NCBI GenBank assembly: GCA_022826515.1
Contig: JAJDUT010000027.1
Location: 1-9,817 of the forward strand
Length of the DNA stretch: 9,817 nucleotides
From: Candidatus Latescibacterota bacterium
Lineage (GTDB): Bacteria; Latescibacterota; UBA2968; UBA8231
Direction: 5' to 3'
The notes below the pieces were generated by a model. The model was not told where the DNA came from, ran no database searches, and saw only the letters and a list, made by a program, of their open reading frames with translations. Shown here piece by piece: positions 5,460-9,817 of this stretch (position 1 is its first letter; the number at the start of each line of letters is the position of its first letter). The position numbers and the translations under genes are program-made.

Positions 5460-6356
5460 TTCTCGTATTCTTTCCAACTCATAATTAGTCCACAGCACTT
5501 CGCGCCGGCTGTACTTGGTGGAATGGATGGTCTTGTCCGGCCCCTCTGTTTTGAACCAGCGATCGGGTGGGAACAACTCGTCCATTAAGGGATGAGGGTA
5601 GCCGGACATGGCCACCTTGCCCTCGCAGTCATTGACGACTTCTGCCAACGCGTGGTGTTCGGCTTCGTCCATTTCAAAGCCGTATGCTTTGGCATCGCCA
5701 CGAGTGGCGTGCAAGTAGGGAGGGTCGCAGTAGAACAAGGTTTTGTGGCTGTCGTAGAGTTGAATCACATCGACAGCGGGTCGGTTTTCAATTTGAACTC
5801 GGATCAGACGCTGGGCAATCTCGTCGAGCGCATCTACCCCCCCTAACCAGCGGGAAACCACGCCAGACATGCCAGCACGGCTCGTATTCTTGCAATTGGC
5901 CCAACGGCCGAGGGAGGCCGTTTGCGCCAGACCGGTGCGGGTCTGCCGCGCTTTGATGTAGAAACGTCGGGCGCGTTCTAGTTCACTGATGTCCTCCGTG
6001 TTGCCGTAGATGGCGTGATAGTATTCCTCGCGCGAGAACGGTGTCAGGGCGATAGCGCGGATCAGCTCTTGGTGCTGGTCGCGCAGTACTCGAAAGAAGT
6101 TCACCACCTCACCGTCGAGATCGTTATAGGTCTCGACAGGAGCGGGTGCCCAGTTGATTAGCACGGCTCCAGAACCGGCAAACGGCTCGCAGTAATGGTG
6201 ACACTCCGGTAGCAGGGGTAACAGCCAGTCGAGGTGAGAGAACTTCCCACCGTACCAGCCGAACACAATGCGGCGGCGCGTATAGCCCACGGTAGCCGAA
6301 CGTTGCGACTTCTCGTCCAAGAAAATAGGGGATACGCCCCGCGCTTTTTTGGTCAT
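5457..6356 (-). CDS. D12-class (Dam-like) DNA adenine N6-methyltransferase
   Basis: The 299-residue protein has the alpha-class order of motifs. FGWYGGK (residues 32-38) is the N-terminal SAM/DNA element. YCEPFAGSGAV (55-65) is motif I, which binds S-adenosylmethionine. NDLD (78-81) follows, and the catalytic motif IV is DPPY (211-214) in FYCDPPYLHATR. MSGYPHPLMDEL (250-261) matches the usual SGY segment. It should methylate the N6 of adenine in a short DNA site; the target is not predictable here. No restriction endonuclease gene is adjacent, so it looks like a solitary ('orphan') enzyme, a type common in phages and other mobile DNA. The ATG at 6356 starts three bases after the TAG of the LarA-like gene, without a clear Shine-Dalgarno, which suggests re-initiation. 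The first 20 or so residues precede the conserved domain, so a slightly later start is possible. Confidence 0.85.
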   Translation of the reverse strand: MTKKARGVSPIFLDEKSQRSATVGYTRRRIVFGWYGGKFSHLDWLLPLLPECHHYCEPFAGSGAVLINWAPAPVETYNDLDGEVVNFFRVLRDQHQELIRAIALTPFSREEYYHAIYGNTEDISELERARRFYIKARQTRTGLAQTASLGRWANCKNTSRAGMSGVVSRWLGGVDALDEIAQRLIRVQIENRPAVDVIQLYDSHKTLFYCDPPYLHATRGDAKAYGFEMDEAEHHALAEVVNDCEGKVAMSGYPHPLMDELFPPDRWFKTEGPDKTIHSTKYSRREVLWTNYELERIRE

Positions 6357-6359
6357 GTG

Positions 6360-7619
6360 CTAAAACGCAAGCGGCAAGTCGCCGTTATCGTCGAAGGGCA
6401 TTTCCTCGGCTTCGGCGATGATTTCCAAGTCCTCGCGCTGTTCGACTTCGGAGCGATAGGCTTCTGAGACGAAGAGTTCGCCTAGCTCTAGGGTGTTGTG
6501 GATGCGCAGGACCTTGGCGTTTTCAGGCTGGACTAGGCCGACGGTTTCTAGGGCCTTTTCGACGCAGATGCGGTCCGTGTCGAAGTAGAGCGGGATGTGT
6601 GCACCCGAGGGGTGGTTGCCGGTCATGCAGTTGATATAGGTGATCTCGCGGTCCATCTGCTCGATGGCGCGCTTGTGGGCGTATTCAGCGATGCCGATGC
6701 CCGAGGCGTTGCCGTGGGTTTCCTCGGTCAGGCTGCGGACTAGGATGCGAGTGACCTTGGGGTATTCCTTGTCGGCGGCGTGGTTGTCGTGGAATTTGCG
6801 GCCGACGACGTTGGTGTCCATGCCAGCGCCGGAGATGTTTTTGCCGATTGCATCGACGATGAGCAAATCGACTTCGTCAAAGGGCAGGCGCGGCATCCAT
6901 TCCTTGGCGAGGACTAGCAGCTCCTTTTCGCGCTCTGCGAACTCGTCGGCTCCCACGCCCTTGATGAGCGCGGTTTGGTCGTACTGGTTTTCGACTAAGC
7001 TCAGGCCCATGAGCACGCCGCACTGGTCGATGACGGCTTGGCCGACCGAGCGGATGATGCGGTCGAAGCTGTAGTGGACAATGGCTTGGTGGTACAGGGC
7101 TGCGCCTTTGTGCTTGCCCAAGCCGATGAGCATCATCTTGTGCAGGCCGCTTTCGATTTCGCCGACAAAGTTGGTGTGCGGCTTGACGCGGCCGACGACG
7201 GCTACGTGGTCGGCTTCAAAGGCGTATTTGTCGAAAAAGACCGGGACGCCGTCTTCGGTCGCGCCCACTTGGACGGTTTCCATAGACGACTTAATGGGCG
7301 CGCCGGTGTACTCATCGGTGACGCCGTAGCCTTCGATGATTTCCTGTTGCGCCTCGGCAATGCCGCCGCCGTGGCTGCCCATCGCCGGGACGAGGAAGGG
7401 CTGGAGCCCGAGGGACTTGAACTCGGCCACGAGGCTTTTGATCACCAGCGCAATGTTGGCAATGCCACGGCTGCCGACGGAGATGGCAATGGTCTCGCCG
7501 GGATTGACTTTGGGGCCTAAGTTGAGGCGCTGGACTTCGGCGCGCACGGCCGCGGGAATGTCTTCGACGGTGGGCGCGGAAAAGTGCTGGCGGACGCGGA
7601 ACATGCGGGGTAGGGACAT
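6360..7619 (-). CDS. LarA-like (DUF2088, lactate racemase domain) protein
   Basis: The frame stays open to 7907, but the first 96 codons are Arg/His-rich shadow of the upstream dehydrogenase. The start taken is the ATG at 7619, with AGGAGG seven bases upstream; that gives 419 residues, close to the 424 of LarA. Family motifs are VGSRGIANIA, PAMGSHGGG (residues 79-86, with H83 where LarA has a catalytic His), RVKPHTNF (144-151, H148), and IESGLHKMMLIGLGKHKGA (155-173; K161 is the likely position for attachment of the nickel-pincer cofactor). True LarA racemises lactate with a nickel-pincer nucleotide made by LarB, LarC and LarE; none of these is in this window. Homologues act on other 2-hydroxy acids, so a hydroxy-acid racemase or epimerase is a fair guess. 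The pairing with an iron alcohol dehydrogenase 11 bases upstream supports hydroxy-acid metabolism. Confidence 0.8.
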   Translation of the reverse strand: MSLPRMFRVRQHFSAPTVEDIPAAVRAEVQRLNLGPKVNPGETIAISVGSRGIANIALVIKSLVAEFKSLGLQPFLVPAMGSHGGGIAEAQQEIIEGYGVTDEYTGAPIKSSMETVQVGATEDGVPVFFDKYAFEADHVAVVGRVKPHTNFVGEIESGLHKMMLIGLGKHKGAALYHQAIVHYSFDRIIRSVGQAVIDQCGVLMGLSLVENQYDQTALIKGVGADEFAEREKELLVLAKEWMPRLPFDEVDLLIVDAIGKNISGAGMDTNVVGRKFHDNHAADKEYPKVTRILVRSLTEETHGNASGIGIAEYAHKRAIEQMDREITYINCMTGNHPSGAHIPLYFDTDRICVEKALETVGLVQPENAKVLRIHNTLELGELFVSEAYRSEVEQREDLEIIAEAEEMPFDDNGDLPLAF

Positions 7620-7626
7620 GGTGGAA

Positions 7627-7633
7627 CCTCCTA
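7627..7633 (-). promoter_or_regulatory. ribosome-binding site of LarA-like gene containing the upstream stop codon
   Basis: On the minus strand the sequence reads TAGGAGG. The TAG ends the dehydrogenase, and AGGAGG (7627-7632) is the Shine-Dalgarno for the ATG at 7619. This fixes the start and rejects the 96-codon extension. Confidence 0.8.
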
Positions 7634-8782
7634 AATGGCTTGTTGGAATATAATTTCGAGATCGCGTTGGGTGGTCTTGCGCGGATTGACGGCGATGTTG
7701 CCGCTCTGCATGGCAGTGCGCGCCATGGTGGAGATGCGGGCCGTATCGACGCCGACGTCTCCTAGCTTGGCAGGGATGCCTAAGTCGTCGTTGATGTGCC
7801 GCACTGCGGCGATAGCGGCTTGCGCGGCTTGGCGTTGATCTAAGCCGGAAGTGTGCGCGCCGAGTGCTTCGGCGATGGCGGCGAATTTGCCGGGGCAAGC
7901 GAACCAATTGAACTCCATGACGTAGGGCAGCAAGATGGCGTTGAGCAGTCCGTGATGCACGTGGTAGTGCGCGCCGACCGGATGGGACATGGCGTGGACA
8001 TTGCCGAGGCGCGTTTGCGAAAAGGCGACGCCGGCCAGCATACTGGCGATGAGCATGTTTTCGGTGGCGGCTAGCGCGTGGTCGTTGGCACAGGCTAAGC
8101 GCAGGTTGTCGTCGATGAGGCGGATGGCGTGCAGCGCGATGCCTTCGGTGATGGGCGTAGCCGCTAAGTTGATATAGGATTCGAGTGCGTGAGTCAGGGC
8201 GTCCATGCCGGTAGCCGCGCCGACAAGGGCGGGCAGGGCGACTGATAGGTCGGGGTCGAGGACGCCGACTTGGGGCGCGATCTTCCAGCTAATGACCGGG
8301 TCTTTGTTGCCGCTGGCGGGATTGTCCAGCACGGCGAAGGGCGTGACTTCGCTGGCGGTGCCGTAGGTCGTGGGGACGCAGACGAGATAGGGCAGGTCGT
8401 TTTTGACTTTGTCGCTGCCCAGATACTGGGTGATGCGTCCGTTGTTGGATGCGAGGACGCCGATCATCTTGGCTACATCCATGGGTGAACCGCCGCCGAG
8501 GCCGATGATGGCAGTGCAGCGTTCTTGCCGGTAAGCCTGGGTTCCATCTTCGACGGATTCTTGGGTCGGCTCACTCGAACCGTCTTTGAGATAGACGGCA
8601 TAGGGAATGTCGCCGAGGGCAGCGGCGACGGCTTCCACGGTGCCGATTTCCTCTAAGACCTGATCGGAGACGATCAGGACCTTGTCGGCCGGCGAGAAGC
8701 AAGCCGCCAAGCAGACGATAGACCCGGGGCCGTGGATGATGCGGGTGGGATGGCGGAAGTCGAAGTGGGTTTGGACGGGCAT
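7631..8782 (-). CDS. iron-containing alcohol dehydrogenase
   Basis: The 383-residue product is the standard length for the group III, metal-dependent alcohol dehydrogenases. The N-terminal dinucleotide domain has FRHPTRIIHGPGS and the NAD(P) loop GLGGGSPMDVAK (residues 94-105). VCVPTTYGTASEVTPF (135-150) is the next conserved block. The metal ligands can be read as D194 and H198 in GMDALTHALESY, then H263 and H277 in NVHAMSHPVGAHYHVHHG, the same spacing as in FucO (lactaldehyde reductase). It should oxidise an alcohol or reduce an aldehyde with NAD(P); the substrate is unknown, with 4-hydroxybutyrate- or lactaldehyde-type compounds plausible. ATG at 8782 is preferred over an in-frame TTG two codons upstream, because AGAGGA (8789-8794) is six bases before the ATG and only touching the TTG. 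It is probably the first gene of the minus-strand operon. Confidence 0.9.
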   Translation of the reverse strand: MPVQTHFDFRHPTRIIHGPGSIVCLAACFSPADKVLIVSDQVLEEIGTVEAVAAALGDIPYAVYLKDGSSEPTQESVEDGTQAYRQERCTAIIGLGGGSPMDVAKMIGVLASNNGRITQYLGSDKVKNDLPYLVCVPTTYGTASEVTPFAVLDNPASGNKDPVISWKIAPQVGVLDPDLSVALPALVGAATGMDALTHALESYINLAATPITEGIALHAIRLIDDNLRLACANDHALAATENMLIASMLAGVAFSQTRLGNVHAMSHPVGAHYHVHHGLLNAILLPYVMEFNWFACPGKFAAIAEALGAHTSGLDQRQAAQAAIAAVRHINDDLGIPAKLGDVGVDTARISTMARTAMQSGNIAVNPRKTTQRDLEIIFQQAI

Positions 8783-8807
8783 GGACAATCCTCTGTGTAC
8801 AAGAGAG

Positions 8808-8837
8808 AAAGTAGCGAGCGCTCTTCGTTGATGTCAA
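8808..8837 (-). promoter_or_regulatory. candidate sigma-70-like promoter upstream of the alcohol dehydrogenase
   Basis: On the minus strand an exact TTGACA (8837-8832) is followed 18 bases later by a poor -10 candidate, TACTTT (8813-8808). An 8-base palindrome, GAGCGCTC (8816-8823), sits in the spacer and could bind a regulator. The 81-base gap is the widest in the minus-strand run, a sensible place for an operon promoter, but the -10 match is weak. Confidence 0.3.
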
Positions 8838-8863
8838 ACTGGCGGGGCGCTATCTGCATAAGG

Positions 8864-9817
8864 TTAAGATGACCCGCCGACCAAACTCTGAACAGATGTT
8901 TCAAGTTCATGGGTTATCTGTTCTACTGTTTCTCTTTTCTGAGTTCTGTAGGTATCGTAACATTCTCGGAGATCTTTCGGTTCGCCGACGCGGACGGATG
9001 CCACTCGCGGTCCGCGCATTTCGGACCTACCAAAGACTTCTCTCTCAAGGCGGAGAATCACATCGAGAAACCGCTCTGGCGACGGTTCTTCGGCAACATA
9101 CCCGTCGGAAATTGATATAAAATTGATCAACCGATCCAGATCGGGATAGAATTGTTGAAATTTCTGGAGCTGCTCTCCATGTATTTTCTGCCCGTACTCC
9201 GTCATCTGTTCAATGTCCTTATAGATTTCGGCATCGACTATGTTTTTCAACGCACGCGTCCTTGTGAGTATGTCGGCTTCAGTTTGGATACCCATAATTC
9301 CTTCGGCATGGGACAGGATCGCATCTTTCAACCTTTCGATATGTACATCAAGGGACACGGTTTCGTCGATCTTATACTGATATTCCGCTGCGAGTGTCCT
9401 GACTATCGCGACACCGATGCGACGCAACCGATCGTAGCGTTCTACTGGCGTCTGTTCGGCAGGCGGGAGGATATACCGTTCTAACCTCGTAAGAGCAGCG
9501 TCAATAGAATTCCACATGTCGCGTGGATAGTGATATTTGATGCCGACGGGCACAGCGTAGAGCGATTTGCTGACTTGCGCTTTTTCCATATCGTCCAACG
9601 CCCAGAAGCACATCTGGACAATCCCTCTCTCAAAGCGCATGACGGTATCGTTTTGGCGCGAAATTTCCCCTTCGCCAAAGATGACAATCGGCCAGTCGCC
9701 CTTAAACAAAAGCGCCCGCGTCATGCGAAAGGCATCTCTATCTACAGTGCCGCGCACAACCGAGTACACACCGCACCGCTGCATCAGATGGCATCGGATA
9801 GCCCCGAATCTACCCCT
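8864..9817 (-). CDS. PlsC-like (glycerolipid) acyltransferase, C-terminal part (5' end outside window)
   Basis: The frame is open to the window edge, so the ATG at 9784 need not be the start; 317 residues are visible. Counted from the edge, CGVYSVVRG (about 15-23) corresponds to acyltransferase motif II, and IVIFGEGEISR (about 44-54) with MRFERGIVQM matches motif III 'FPEGTRS...FKxG', with Gly in place of the usual Pro. VPVGIKYHY (about 87-95) is motif IV-like. The catalytic HxxxxD motif should lie just outside the window. The family transfers fatty acyl groups to lysophospholipids or related acceptors at the membrane. After about residue 110 comes a long, mostly helical extension of roughly 200 residues containing ISDGYV, DVILRLEREVFGR and RVASVRVGEPKDL, an architecture of longer acyltransferase relatives and not of plain PlsC (about 240 residues). 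It ends 81 bases before the dehydrogenase and may be a separate transcription unit. Confidence 0.7.
   Translation of the reverse strand, partial: RGRFGAIRCHLMQRCGVYSVVRGTVDRDAFRMTRALLFKGDWPIVIFGEGEISRQNDTVMRFERGIVQMCFWALDDMEKAQVSKSLYAVPVGIKYHYPRDMWNSIDAALTRLERYILPPAEQTPVERYDRLRRIGVAIVRTLAAEYQYKIDETVSLDVHIERLKDAILSHAEGIMGIQTEADILTRTRALKNIVDAEIYKDIEQMTEYGQKIHGEQLQKFQQFYPDLDRLINFISISDGYVAEEPSPERFLDVILRLEREVFGRSEMRGPRVASVRVGEPKDLRECYDTYRTQKRETVEQITHELETSVQSLVGGSS

Noticed and set aside
7038..7520. 160-codon plus-strand frame opposite the LarA-like gene
   Set aside because: Its composition mirrors the G+C-rich gene on the other strand, no motif or ribosome site is visible, and the opposite strand has clear family motifs.
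7620..7907. N-terminal extension of the LarA-like frame by 96 codons
   Set aside because: It is Arg/His-rich, has no family similarity, overlaps the well-supported dehydrogenase gene, and a perfect Shine-Dalgarno favours the ATG at 7619.
1..9817. CRISPR array, tRNA, rRNA or complete insertion sequence
   Set aside because: No regularly spaced repeats, cloverleaf-like sequence, rRNA signature or transposase motif was seen on reading both strands.

Overview
The window is a gene-dense bacterial segment with two arms that converge near position 2,700. Plus-strand genes fill the left quarter and a long minus-strand run fills the rest. The mix is typical of large genomes of uncultured marine or sponge-associated bacteria such as Poribacteria, Latescibacterota or Entotheonella. 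It comprises TolB-like PD40 propellers, a PhyH-family dioxygenase with an 'LHxxCGG' signature, a LarA-like protein beside an iron alcohol dehydrogenase, and a D-threonine-aldolase-like enzyme. That lineage guess is a gestalt, not a computed placement.

Left arm (plus strand). Positions 2-511 hold the 3' end of a DUF4143-type AAA ATPase that starts outside the window. Two tandem paralogues follow (578-1546 and 1702-2670). Each encodes a 322-residue exported beta-propeller protein. They share near-identical signal peptides, ribosome-binding leaders and C-terminal tails, but their centres have diverged. A 248-base convergent intergenic region follows. It carries a 24-base direct repeat and a 36-base near-perfect palindrome, which could be a repeat element, a bidirectional terminator, or both.

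Right arm (minus strand, read from high to low coordinates). It begins with the 3' part of a PlsC-like acyltransferase (9817-8864). A short gap with a candidate promoter follows. Then comes a compact, operon-like series: iron alcohol dehydrogenase (8782-7631), LarA-like protein (7619-6360), D12-class DNA adenine methyltransferase (6356-5457), Nudix hydrolase (5445-4984), PhyH-family dioxygenase (4961-4107), a 28-codon remnant of a second Nudix gene (4096-4010), and a D-threonine aldolase / D-serine dehydratase-like enzyme (4013-2919). Spacing is very tight. Several stop codons lie inside or against the next gene's Shine-Dalgarno sequence, and the Nudix remnant overlaps the aldolase start by ATGA, so the chain is probably co-transcribed and translationally coupled.

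Functionally, the outer genes (alcohol dehydrogenase, LarA-like, aldolase) suggest catabolism of hydroxy acids or beta-hydroxy amino acids. The inner genes (methyltransferase, Nudix, PhyH) look like an inserted block: the Nudix and PhyH genes are visibly poorer in G+C, and the truncated Nudix copy lies at the junction with the aldolase. I see no rRNA, tRNA, CRISPR array or complete insertion sequence, and no convincing defence system. The most unusual items are the Nudix remnant acting as a possible leader ORF, the non-canonical iron site of the PhyH protein, and the tandem propeller pair with its shared C-terminal tail.
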